DNA of 64,000 bases from a methane-oxidizing endosymbiont of Gigantopelta aegis. GTDB taxonomy: Bacteria > Pseudomonadota > Gammaproteobacteria > Methylococcales > Methylomonadaceae. Position 1 is the first letter of the stretch; the number at the start of each line of letters is the position of its first letter. The notes under the pieces were generated by a model. It searched no databases and was not told the DNA's origin. It saw nothing but the letters and a program-made list of their open reading frames with translations. The stretch is from positions 580,345-644,344 of the forward strand of contig NZ_JAEHGD010000001.1 in the NCBI RefSeq assembly GCF_016097405.1, in the 5' to 3' direction. Position numbers and translations under genes: made by a program. Positions 44,635 to 53,047 of this stretch are shown in pieces.

Positions 44635-46626
44635 TTAGTCTTGATCGAATAATGCATCAATGAAGACTTTAGCATCAAAGTCCTGCAAATCATCAATCCC
44701 TTCGCCAACCCCAATAAACCGAATCGGCACACCAATTTGCCGTGCCAGCGCAAAGATTACCCCGCCTTTGGCGGTGCCATCGAGCTTGGTCAAGGCGATC
44801 CCTGTCAACGTAACCGCCTCATTAAACAACCTGGCTTGAGACAAGGCATTCTGTCCTGTGCCCGCATCCAGAACCAGCAATACTTCATGAGGCGCCTTTT
44901 CATCCAGTTTGGCCATAATCCGTTTAATTTTACTGAGCTCATCCATCAAGTTAGACTTGGTATGCAAACGCCCAGCCGTATCGGCAATCAATACATCGAC
45001 GCCCTTAGCCTGAGCCGACTGTACGGCATCGAAAATAACCGAAGCAGAATCTGCTCCGGTATGTTGCGCAACGACAGGAATCGAATTACGTTCGCCCCAG
45101 GTTTCCAATTGTTCCACAGCCGCCGCTCTGAAGGTATCCCCTGCTGCCAACATAACCGAATGACCCTGATTCTGTAGTCGTTTAGCCAGCTTGCCAATGG
45201 TCGTGGTCTTCCCTGCCCCGTTCACGCCAACCACCAAAATAACAAAAGGCCGGTCTTGCTCGGGAATCTGTAACGGCTGACTGCATGGTGCCAAAATTTC
45301 ATAAAGATACTGTTTCAAGGCTTGTGTCAGGGCTTCGGAATCCTCTAATTGATGTTTTTCCAGATTTTCAGTTAAATGTTGCAAGATGTCCTGAGTCACA
45401 TCGATGCCAACATCAGCCATTAACAAACTGGCTTCAATCTCTTCTAAAGCATCTTCATCAATTTTACGGCCAGCTAACTGTGTCAGCACCCCGCCCAAAC
45501 CAGAACGTGTTTTTTGTAACTGTTTCTTCAGCCGAACCAACACATTTTCCGGTTCGACTTCAATGGTTGTAGGCGAAATAACGCGTTCAGGCGATACGGG
45601 TGTAACCTCAACGGCTTCCCGCGTTTCAACGGCGGGTGGGAGCGGTTTTTCATATGCGCTGTACACAGAGATTGCAATCAGCGGCAGCATTAACAATGCC
45701 GCGAATGCACTATGCGCAAGCGCTATCACCGGAAGGGTGTAAGGCATCACTGACATCAAAATACCGAGCGTTATTTGAATGATCAACAAGATACTAAGCA
45801 ATAACCCCCAGCGCCTCAGAGGCTTAGGATTATTTGCATGCGTCGCTCTCCACATCAACACACTCAGATAAATAAACAACACCAGTGCGCAGGCCCGATG
45901 CAGCCAAAGCGCCGCAATTTTAGCCGGATAATCCAACGTGCTGATGTGTCCTGTTTCAAGTCCCTGAAAAATATTAAAGGTGGTAGCAAAATCAATCGTA
46001 TCAGGCAACCACTGCCCCTGACATAATGGAAAACCAGCACATACTGTTGCCGCAAAATTGTTACTGACCCAGCCCCCCCAAAATACTTGCAGGCCAAGCA
46101 ATAACATTCCAAACCAAGCCAACAAGTGCAGACTGGTTTGTGGCGTTTGTCTTGAGCATAACCCATCCCGTATTCTAAAACACACACCACTGGCGCCCCA
46201 GAATACCATCACCCCAGCAAACCATTGCAGCGTTTGCATTAAGGGCATCGCCTGCCAGGCAGCTGGCCAGATTTCCCATGCGATTAAAGCCAAAGCCAAT
46301 GCCATCAACAATACAGAACTCACAACACTAAACAGTCGCGCCTGTTTTTGAAATCCACTCAGCAGTAACATCAAAACACTCAATACCGCTACCAATGCTG
46401 TACTGGTCTGATAGGCAAGTAGTAACCAATCAATCTGTTGCGGTGAGAGGATTAACAGTTGTCGCCAAACCTCAAGCAGACCGGGTGATAATCGACCTGT
46501 TATTTGTCCATAACAGGCGGGCCAGTCGGCACAGGCCAGACCAGCCTCCGTCAAGCGCAAATAACTGTTTAATAAAATAGTAATGAATGCAATAATTGCC
46601 GTAAATAATGATAATTTTCTAAACAT
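44635..46626 (-). CDS. ftsY: Fusion of heme A synthase-like membrane domain to FtsY (SRP receptor)
   Basis: One uninterrupted 663-codon frame. Residues 1-322 form eight membrane helices of the CtaA/COX15 type, with both cysteine pairs (LACADWPACYGQI at 30-42 and TVCAGFPLCQGQW at 194-206) and the C-terminal-half histidines H243 (LWLHRA) and H305 (IALAHSAFA). No histidine occurs in residues 1-166, so the two substrate-site histidines of canonical CtaA are missing. Residues 325-360 are an acidic linker, and 361-663 are a full FtsY NG domain: GVNGAGKTTTIGKLA (467-481), DTFRAAAVEQL, DTAGRLHTK, TKLDGTAKGG. Heme A synthesis by this protein is doubtful; SRP-receptor function should be intact, now integrally membrane-anchored. 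Upstream are cox assembly genes, downstream ftsE-ftsX. Confidence 0.93.
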   Translation of the reverse strand: MFRKLSLFTAIIAFITILLNSYLRLTEAGLACADWPACYGQITGRLSPGLLEVWRQLLILSPQQIDWLLLAYQTSTALVAVLSVLMLLLSGFQKQARLFSVVSSVLLMALALALIAWEIWPAAWQAMPLMQTLQWFAGVMVFWGASGVCFRIRDGLCSRQTPQTSLHLLAWFGMLLLGLQVFWGGWVSNNFAATVCAGFPLCQGQWLPDTIDFATTFNIFQGLETGHISTLDYPAKIAALWLHRACALVLFIYLSVLMWRATHANNPKPLRRWGLLLSILLIIQITLGILMSVMPYTLPVIALAHSAFAALLMLPLIAISVYSAYEKPLPPAVETREAVEVTPVSPERVISPTTIEVEPENVLVRLKKQLQKTRSGLGGVLTQLAGRKIDEDALEEIEASLLMADVGIDVTQDILQHLTENLEKHQLEDSEALTQALKQYLYEILAPCSQPLQIPEQDRPFVILVVGVNGAGKTTTIGKLAKRLQNQGHSVMLAAGDTFRAAAVEQLETWGERNSIPVVAQHTGADSASVIFDAVQSAQAKGVDVLIADTAGRLHTKSNLMDELSKIKRIMAKLDEKAPHEVLLVLDAGTGQNALSQARLFNEAVTLTGIALTKLDGTAKGGVIFALARQIGVPIRFIGVGEGIDDLQDFDAKVFIDALFDQD

Positions 46627-46638
46627 GCGTTAACTCGT

Positions 46639-47235
46639 TTAACCTATTTGTGAAATTCTAAGTAATTTGGCTAAATCTTTTTTAACATCATACGGATCAA
46701 AACCAGGACGATATTTCATCATCAAATTCCCTAATGGATCCATTAAAATCAACCAACCGTTTCCCGGCTCCTCTTGAATCAAAAAACGTAATTTTTTCGC
46801 CAGCGCAGGCTTTGCTTTTAATCTTAAAATTCTTTGATCATCTTTCCAGAGCGGCGCTAAATTTTCAGAATTAACTTCGGCCAGAAAGATAACGGCACGA
46901 CGAATACGGGTTAAATCCTTATTCATCATTAGACGCAGCTGCCGGGTTTTATGTATAGCTTCCAAACAATCATGTTGACACGGTTTTTTGGAGACAATAT
47001 TTAACAATACCCAGTGCCCCTTTAGCTCCTTTATATTTTCGGCTGAAAAAGTATCCCTGCCTTCCAACTCGTTACGCTCTGTCGTTATCACCGGCCTAAT
47101 CAACTCACCTCGATTAGTGCTCGCATTAAACCATTCAGGATGCCCAGCCAAATACCAGGCAATCATAAAAGGTATGACTGACATAGCGAATAAAATCAGA
47201 ATTATATTTCGGTTATTTTTAAATGGCTTATTCAT
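46639..47235 (-). CDS. Cox-operon thioredoxin-fold membrane protein (SCO-like)
   Basis: 198 residues: an N-terminal membrane helix (NIILILFAMSVIPFMIAWYL) and a periplasmic thioredoxin-like domain (LKGHWVLLNIVSKKPCQHDC, then GWLILMDPLGNLMMKYRPGF). A cysteine pair CxxxC in KKPCQHDC resembles SCO copper chaperones, but the distal histidine of SCO is not clear. Proteins like this sit between surf1 and cox15 in the Pseudomonas cox cluster. Presumed cytochrome oxidase assembly. Overlaps surf1 by 8 bp. Confidence 0.75.
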   Translation of the reverse strand: MNKPFKNNRNIILILFAMSVIPFMIAWYLAGHPEWFNASTNRGELIRPVITTERNELEGRDTFSAENIKELKGHWVLLNIVSKKPCQHDCLEAIHKTRQLRLMMNKDLTRIRRAVIFLAEVNSENLAPLWKDDQRILRLKAKPALAKKLRFLIQEEPGNGWLILMDPLGNLMMKYRPGFDPYDVKKDLAKLLRISQIG

Positions 47236-47959
47236 CAGTTTTTTTAAAACTCATCCAAATCATCAATAGGGTTAATGTCAACGCCAGTCCATACCACTGC
47301 ATGGCATAGGCATAGTGTTTTTCGGGGGGCATTTTAGTCGCGATTCGCCACTCCCTAACGTAGCCTCCAGGAAGCTCTGCATCCATTTCAACCTGAAAAT
47401 CCAGCAATGCATAGCCTAACTTTTGTGCAATCAAGCCTGTATTGACAACCTGCACCACAGTTGGCCAGCCTGGTGTTGGAATATCGGCGCCATCCAACAT
47501 ATATCCCACTTGAGGAAAATGATTGACTCGACCTCTTATCAACACTTCAGTTTCAGTCAACCCAATATCCGGTAACTGCCGTCGATCTTTATTCATTGGA
47601 ACCCAGCCCCGGTTGACTAAAACCGCCTCTGCTTTACCTTCAATTTTTAAGGGTGTCATTACATAATAGCCAACCTTCCCCTGATACATTTGATTATCAA
47701 TCAAGATTTGATGCTGGATATCAAAAACGCCTTTAACCTTGACCCTGCGGTATTGTAATTGTTTTAACGATGGGTTATGCAGAGCATTCAAATCGACGGG
47801 GAATAATTTTGATTCTGTTTGCCGCTCTTGTTGTAACTGCTCTTTTTCATGCGCGCGTCTGATTTGCCAATTTCCCAATGAAATTAACAGCACCATTATA
47901 ACGATATAGCCCAAGCCTATTTTCCAATTAAACTGCAGAATGGGTTTATTTTTTTTCAT
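47228..47959 (-). CDS. surf1: SURF1-family cytochrome oxidase assembly protein
   Basis: 243 residues with the SURF1 plan: an N-terminal helix (IGLGYIVIMVLLISLGNWQI, then RRAHEKEQL), a large periplasmic beta domain with YRRVKVKGVFDIQHQILIDN, VLVNRGWVP and WPTVVQV, and a second helix at the C-terminus (HYAYAMQWYGLALTLTLLMI). Involved in heme insertion into subunit I of aa3-type oxidases. Confidence 0.93.
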   Translation of the reverse strand: MKKNKPILQFNWKIGLGYIVIMVLLISLGNWQIRRAHEKEQLQQERQTESKLFPVDLNALHNPSLKQLQYRRVKVKGVFDIQHQILIDNQMYQGKVGYYVMTPLKIEGKAEAVLVNRGWVPMNKDRRQLPDIGLTETEVLIRGRVNHFPQVGYMLDGADIPTPGWPTVVQVVNTGLIAQKLGYALLDFQVEMDAELPGGYVREWRIATKMPPEKHYAYAMQWYGLALTLTLLMIWMSFKKTDE

Positions 47960-48017
47960 AAAGATTGGCTTTTCATCATAAATATCCGAAAATGAACTTT
48001 TATCCAGGATTCAAAAC

Positions 48018-48281
48018 ATGCCTATAAAAGTCATAATTATCATCGCTTTTCTATTTATTATTTATAACCTAGCCATGGCCTTGTTCCATTTGGTTAAACG
48101 CAAGGAAAATGATATGGAAGCATCAAGAAAAACCGCTAAGGCGTTAACCTGGCGAATTGGCCTGTCTCTCGCATTATTTCTTTTAATTATTCTGGCCTAT
48201 GCACTGGGTCTGATTGAGCCTAAAGGCATCGGTGCACGTATGCAACAGATCAGACACATGCAACAAATCCAATCGCCTTAA
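48018..48281 (+). CDS. DUF2909 twin-transmembrane protein
   Basis: 87 residues with two membrane helices (VIIIIAFLFIIYNLAMALFH and WRIGLSLALFLLIILAYALG) joined by a charged loop, the DUF2909 plan. The same family lies in the Pseudomonas cox cluster. Here it is on the opposite strand to its neighbours, between surf1 and coxC. Probably an oxidase-associated small protein. Confidence 0.82.
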   Translation: MPIKVIIIIAFLFIIYNLAMALFHLVKRKENDMEASRKTAKALTWRIGLSLALFLLIILAYALGLIEPKGIGARMQQIRHMQQIQSP

Positions 48282-48292
48282 ACCAAACAAAA

Positions 48293-48325
48293 AAAAAGCG
48301 CGGTCTATTTCAGACCGCGCTTTTT
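48293..48325. terminator. Bidirectional intrinsic terminator between DUF2909 gene and coxC
   Basis: AAAAAGCGCGGTCT-ATTTC-AGACCGCGCTTTTT: a 14-bp perfect stem with A and T tracts on both sides, so it can stop transcription from the DUF2909 gene (plus) and from coxC (minus). It separates the coxBA-ctaG-coxC transcript from surf1 onward. Confidence 0.93.
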
Positions 48326-48344
48326 GCAGGCTATATCCGCCCGT

Positions 48345-49214
48345 TTACAGTAAGTAAACAAAGATAAACAAACCTAACCAAACAACATCAACAAAGTGCC
48401 AATACCAGGCTACACCTTCAAAGCCAAAGTGATTTTCGGGGGTGAAATGGCCTTTCCAGCTTCTGAACAATATTACCGACAGCATGATAGCGCCGACACA
48501 CACATGAAATCCGTGAAAGCCTGTCAACATAAAAAAGGTTGAACCATAAATCCCTGACCCCAATGTCAGCCCCATTTCATGGTACGCTTCATAGTATTCA
48601 AATGCTTGCAAGCCGACGAACAGAAAGCCAAGTGCGACGGTTGCGATCAAGCCTTTGATTAACTGATCCCGTTTCTTGGCTAACAAGCCATGATGCGCCC
48701 AGGTCACAGTGACACCACTGGTTAACAGAATTAACGTATTTAACAAAGGCAATCCAAAGGCACCCATCGGCTCAAATTCACCACCGACTTCCGCAGGACC
48801 ATTAGTCGGCCAAGCCGCTTCAAAAGCGGGCCACAATAAATCCTTGGTCGCACGCGCAGGGCCATCACCTATGCCGCCTAACCAGGGCACCGACAGATTA
48901 CGCGTATACCATAACGCGCCGAAGAAAGCGGCAAAGAACATGACTTCTGAAAAGATGAACCACATCATCCCCATCCGATATGAAATCCCAACACTGTGAT
49001 TATACATTCCGGATTCACTTTCACTCGCTTGCAGCGCAAACCAACCTGTCAGCATTAGAATAAATAGTGACAAACCAAAAATCATCATGGTTGGCCCAAT
49101 CGCTGAACCATTCAGATAATTGGCAAATCCTGCCAACATCATCATCAGACCGGCTGTTCCAATAAACGGCCACACCGCCTTATGTGGAACATAATAAGTA
49201 TCATTGGTAGACAT
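48345..49214 (-). CDS. coxC: Cytochrome c oxidase subunit III
   Basis: 289 residues with seven membrane helices; MSTNDTYYVPHKAVWPFIGT start, then GMMWFIFSEVMFFAAFFGAL with the conserved glutamate, FYAT-type TGFHGFHVCVGAIML and a FEGVAWYWHFVDVVWLGLFI end. Stabilises the aa3 core. Downstream of ctaG in the coxB-coxA-ctaG-coxC order. Confidence 0.96.
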   Translation of the reverse strand: MSTNDTYYVPHKAVWPFIGTAGLMMMLAGFANYLNGSAIGPTMMIFGLSLFILMLTGWFALQASESESGMYNHSVGISYRMGMMWFIFSEVMFFAAFFGALWYTRNLSVPWLGGIGDGPARATKDLLWPAFEAAWPTNGPAEVGGEFEPMGAFGLPLLNTLILLTSGVTVTWAHHGLLAKKRDQLIKGLIATVALGFLFVGLQAFEYYEAYHEMGLTLGSGIYGSTFFMLTGFHGFHVCVGAIMLSVILFRSWKGHFTPENHFGFEGVAWYWHFVDVVWLGLFIFVYLL

Positions 49215-49238
49215 AAACCTTCCCCTATCGTGTTATTT

Positions 49239-49787
49239 TTACTGATTGCGATCAGTATTATCAAAAAATGTATATGCTAGCGTAATCGTTTTATAGCGTT
49301 CAGGCAGTTTTGGGTCAATCACAAAACGCACCGGCATGGTTTTCTTTTCATGGGGTGCAAAAGTCTGTTGCGAAAAACAAAAACATTCTGTCTTTTTCAA
49401 GTATTCTGCCGCTAAGCCAGGCGAAACACTTGGAATGGCTTGCGCGACTAACGGTTTATCGGTTTTATTTTCAGCGACAAAGTTGACGGTATAGTATTGC
49501 CCCGGATGAATCTTCAACTTTGGCGTCACACTGTAAAAAATCATCGGTGTCGATTTATTCAACGATGTGACAAACTCTATCGTCAGCTCCCGATTTTTAT
49601 CCACAGGGTATTGCGTTTCAGCCACTGCTGTTTCATTGGTTTTTCCATTCAACCCCGTCACATCACAAAGTACATCATAGAGTGGCACCAAAGCATACCC
49701 AAACCCGAACATAGCAACAGCAATCAGCACCAGCTTTTTTGCCAAATTCTGGTTTTTTTGTTGTACGTCGTTGTTATGTCTAGTCAT
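49239..49787 (-). CDS. ctaG: Cytochrome c oxidase assembly protein CtaG/Cox11
   Basis: 182 residues: one membrane helix (KLVLIAVAMFGFGYALVPLY) followed by DVLCDVTGLNGKT and a periplasmic Ig-like domain with the CuB-delivery motif ECFCFSQQTFAPHEKKTMPV. Inserts CuB into subunit I. Its ATG overlaps the stop of the 32-codon gene upstream. Confidence 0.95.
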   Translation of the reverse strand: MTRHNNDVQQKNQNLAKKLVLIAVAMFGFGYALVPLYDVLCDVTGLNGKTNETAVAETQYPVDKNRELTIEFVTSLNKSTPMIFYSVTPKLKIHPGQYYTVNFVAENKTDKPLVAQAIPSVSPGLAAEYLKKTECFCFSQQTFAPHEKKTMPVRFVIDPKLPERYKTITLAYTFFDNTDRNQ

Positions 49788-49882
49788 TCGCTAATCGCTT
49801 TGAGTACAGCATTGACATAAATCGCAAAAGCAATGCCCGCCAACGCAATAGCTAACAGAATATTTTTAGTTTTTGTCGTCAT
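49784..49882 (-). CDS. 32-residue membrane microprotein in the cox operon
   Basis: Too short for usual ORF calling. Reads MTTKTKNILLAIALAGIAFA followed by IYVNAVLKAISE, one predicted membrane helix with a basic N-terminus. Its ATG at 49882 has AGGT shortly upstream and its TGA overlaps the ctaG ATG as ATGA, the sign of coupled translation. Similar short proteins (cytochrome oxidase small assembly proteins) sit between coxA and ctaG in other proteobacteria. Function inferred from place. Confidence 0.72.
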   Translation of the reverse strand: MTTKTKNILLAIALAGIAFAIYVNAVLKAISE

Positions 49883-49928
49883 CTTTACCTGGCCTCCAGC
49901 GGTATTAACCGCTGGAGCTCGCTATACC

Positions 49929-51539
49929 TTATAAATGTTCCGTCGGGATTTTTGCTGGAGGCGTTGTAAACGTATGGTATGGCGTAGGTGATGGCAAAGT
50001 CCATTCCAAGCCATGCTTACTCGCATCTTCCCAAACTTCGTCCGTTGCTTTCCCTGTTCCACCGCGAATCGTATCGATTACGATATAGACAAATAACAAC
50101 TGACTAAATCCATAGATAAAGGCACCAATACTGGAAATCATATTCCAATCTGCAAATTGCACCGCATAATCAGGAATACGTCTTGGCATACCCGCTAATC
50201 CCAGAAAATGCTGAGGGAAGAACAGGATATTGATTGAGATTGCCGACAACCAGAAATGCAATCGACCAATGCGTTCGTTATACATATTGCCGGTCCATTT
50301 TGGCAGCCAGAAATAGCCGGCAGCCATCAGAATAAATACCGACGCTGGTACCAATGTATAGTGAAAATGGGCCACAATAAAATAAGTGTCATGGTATTGC
50401 AAATCACTTGGCGCGACCGCCATCATCAGCCCGGTAAAACCGCCTAAGGTAAACAATACAACAAAAGCAATGGAAAACAGCATAGGCGTTTCGAAGGTCA
50501 TCGCCCCTTTCCACATGGTTGCCGTCCAATTAAAGATTTTAACACCCGTCGGGATCGCAATCAGCATGGTTGCATACATGAAATATAGCTCACCCGCAAT
50601 CGGCATACCCACAGTAAACATATGATGCGCCCACACGATGAACGACAAAAATGCAATAAAGCCTGTCGCCCAAACCATTGAGGTATAGCCAAACAAGGGT
50701 TTACGCGCAAACACTGGAATGATTGTTGACGCCACACCAAAGGTTGGCAAAATCATAATATAAACTTCAGGGTGTCCAAAAAACCAGAAAATATGTTGAT
50801 ATAAAACGGGATCACCACCACCTGCCGCATCAAAGAAGCTAGTATCAAAGAAACGGTCTGTCAATAACATGGTTACCGCACCCGCGAAAACAGGCATAAC
50901 CGCAATGAGCAAAAATGCGGTAATCAGCCAAGTCCAGACAAACAATGGCATTTTCATCATGTCCATACCTGGCGCACGCATATTGAAAATAGTGGCAATA
51001 ATATTGATCGCCCCCATAATGGACGAAATCCCCAACAAATGTACGGCAAAGATTGCAAAGGGTAATGCTTTACCGGTTTGCAGAACCAGCGGTGGATAAA
51101 ATGTCCACCCTGCCGCCGGGCCGCCACCTTCCATAAACAAAGTGCTTGCCATCAATAAAATACCGGCAACCAACATCCAGAAACTCATGTTATTCATGCG
51201 CGGTAATGCCATATCTGGCGCACCGATCATCAATGGAATCATCCAGTTTGCCAAACCAACGAAAGCCGGCATCACGGCACCGAATACCATGACCAATGCA
51301 TGCATGGTCGTCATGGAATTAAAGAATTGTGGCTCGACAAACTGCATACCCGGCTCGAATAATTCAGCCCGGATGATCAGCGCCATGCTTCCGCCCACAA
51401 AAAACATGATTAGCGAAAAGACCAAATACATAGTCCCAATATCTTTATGGTTGGTGGTTGTTATCCACCTCAGGATCCCCTTCGCAGGACCATGATCATG
51501 ATGTTCATCATGCTCAGCTATTACAGCAGACATATTCAA
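49929..51539 (-). CDS. coxA: Cytochrome c oxidase subunit I
   Basis: 536 residues, 12 helices. Heme a ligand MTTMHALVMVFGAVMP, CuB/tyrosine helix HIFWFFGHPEVYIMILPTFG (His-Tyr cross-link pair), FIVWAHHMFTVGMP for the two further CuB histidines, and DTYFIVAHFHYTLVPASVFI with heme a3 and a ligands. The K- and D-channel elements look normal for A-type oxidases. The usual heme type is a, so the missing heme A/O genes nearby are notable. Confidence 0.97.
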   Translation of the reverse strand: MNMSAVIAEHDEHHDHGPAKGILRWITTTNHKDIGTMYLVFSLIMFFVGGSMALIIRAELFEPGMQFVEPQFFNSMTTMHALVMVFGAVMPAFVGLANWMIPLMIGAPDMALPRMNNMSFWMLVAGILLMASTLFMEGGGPAAGWTFYPPLVLQTGKALPFAIFAVHLLGISSIMGAINIIATIFNMRAPGMDMMKMPLFVWTWLITAFLLIAVMPVFAGAVTMLLTDRFFDTSFFDAAGGGDPVLYQHIFWFFGHPEVYIMILPTFGVASTIIPVFARKPLFGYTSMVWATGFIAFLSFIVWAHHMFTVGMPIAGELYFMYATMLIAIPTGVKIFNWTATMWKGAMTFETPMLFSIAFVVLFTLGGFTGLMMAVAPSDLQYHDTYFIVAHFHYTLVPASVFILMAAGYFWLPKWTGNMYNERIGRLHFWLSAISINILFFPQHFLGLAGMPRRIPDYAVQFADWNMISSIGAFIYGFSQLLFVYIVIDTIRGGTGKATDEVWEDASKHGLEWTLPSPTPYHTFTTPPAKIPTEHL

Positions 51540-51576
51540 TACCTCTTACATTTATAAATTCAGATCGCAAAGAAAA

Positions 51577-52737
51577 TTACTCTTTATCCGTGTCGTCATT
51601 TGCACCCGCCGCATTTTGCATGGCTGCAATTTCAGATGGTTGAACCATATCACCTACAGAATTACCCAGTCCATTCCGGATAAACGTGGCTACGGCTGCA
51701 AAATCAACTGCATTCAACATCTGTCCGAAAGCAGGCATCATTCCTTTACCATTGAACATGACTTCAATCTGTTGCTTGATGTCACCGGTTACAATCGGAC
51801 TACCTTTGATGGCGGGAAATGTTCCCGGCATACCTGAACCATCCGGCATATGACAGGATGCACAGTTATTGGTGTAAACCGTTTCACCTTTCGCAACCAA
51901 TTCTTCTTTAGTCCACGACTTCTCAGCTGCACTCGCCTCAGCGGCGGCAACTTCTTTCTGCTGCTCAACCCATTGTTTATAGTCTTCTTTTTCCATCGCG
52001 ACAACGACAATAGGCATAAAAGCATGATCCTTACCGCACAGCTCTGTACATTGGCCACGATAGGTGCCAGGCTTTTCGATATAGGTCCAAGCGTCGTTAA
52101 TAAAACCAGGGTTAGCATCTTTTTTCCAACCTAAATCAGGCACCCACCAAGAGTGGATCACATCAGCTGAGGTGAATAAAAAGCGAATTTTGGTACGAAT
52201 AGGTACCACGAGCGGATGATCAACATCCAGCAAATAGTTCGGTACCGTTCTCGGATCTATCCCCGACCCTTTCTGCCGGGCCTTATTACTGGCCTCATCC
52301 AGACTACTGAAGAAGTGAATGCCATTATCTAGATATTCATACTCCCATTTCCATTGCCATCCTGTTACCTTGATACTCATGTCGGCATCCTGAATATCAT
52401 CCATTTCCAGCATCGTCTTAGTGGCGGGAATCGCCATGCCGATCAGAATTGCAGTGGGGATAATCGTCCAGATAATTTCGACCGTTGTATTGTGGTGAAA
52501 CTGTTCAGCTTTATGTCCTTTCGATTTACGGTGATGATAAATCGAATAGAACATGGTTCCAAATACAGCAATACCGATAAACACACAAATCCATAAGATA
52601 AGCATATGGAGATCGTGTACATCTTTACTGACTTGTGTAACGCCCTCGGTTAAATTGAGCGTGTAATCTGCATGTGCCGAACTCAGCCCGAATATTGACA
52701 GAGCCAAGCCAGCAAACAATTGCCTTGCTTTCTTCAC
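51577..52737 (-). CDS. coxB: Cytochrome c oxidase subunit II with fused cytochrome c
   Basis: 386 residues: signal peptide (MKKARQLFAGLALSIFGLSS), two membrane helices, the CuA domain (STAD-like FTSADVIHSWWVPDLGWKKD and GQCTELCGKDHAFMPIVV with both cysteines, histidines and methionine) and a C-terminal cytochrome c domain (TNNCASCHMPDGSGMPGTFP, methionine in GKGMMPAFGQ). This makes the enzyme caa3-like. First gene of the cox operon; promoter expected in 52738-53047. Confidence 0.95.
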   Translation of the reverse strand: MKKARQLFAGLALSIFGLSSAHADYTLNLTEGVTQVSKDVHDLHMLILWICVFIGIAVFGTMFYSIYHHRKSKGHKAEQFHHNTTVEIIWTIIPTAILIGMAIPATKTMLEMDDIQDADMSIKVTGWQWKWEYEYLDNGIHFFSSLDEASNKARQKGSGIDPRTVPNYLLDVDHPLVVPIRTKIRFLFTSADVIHSWWVPDLGWKKDANPGFINDAWTYIEKPGTYRGQCTELCGKDHAFMPIVVVAMEKEDYKQWVEQQKEVAAAEASAAEKSWTKEELVAKGETVYTNNCASCHMPDGSGMPGTFPAIKGSPIVTGDIKQQIEVMFNGKGMMPAFGQMLNAVDFAAVATFIRNGLGNSVGDMVQPSEIAAMQNAAGANDDTDKE

Positions 52738-53047
52738 GGAGCAGCCTCCTGGTTTTATTTATTGATAAACTTTGGAATGTAGCGTTTTTTCTTCCTTTGC
52801 AACCTGCTCCTTCCAAAAACAGGTTTGCATTGACCTACCAGTTTTCCATCAAATGCCACACATTAACCGGGGTATATTACCGCATCATCCATTTTCAAGC
52901 TAGTCGCGACACAAGTATTTTACAAAAACAGGTTTTTTTCCTTATCGTGCGTAACGACATTTTTATCGTCATCAGAATCACACGATTTTCTGTGTATTTC
53001 AACCACTTCTAACACCGACATACCGAAAAAAGATGCCCGTAATCTAA
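52738..53047. other. Gene-free region upstream of the cox operon
   Basis: 310 bp between the coxB start and the queA stop. Short open frames on either strand show no family features. AT-rich; probably holds the coxB promoter. I see no strong hairpin or operator. Confidence 0.5.

Noticed and set aside
52674-53012. 112-codon open frame on the plus strand upstream of coxB
   Set aside because: It overlaps the coxB signal-peptide region antisense, shows no family features or ribosome site, and the window has many similar chance frames.
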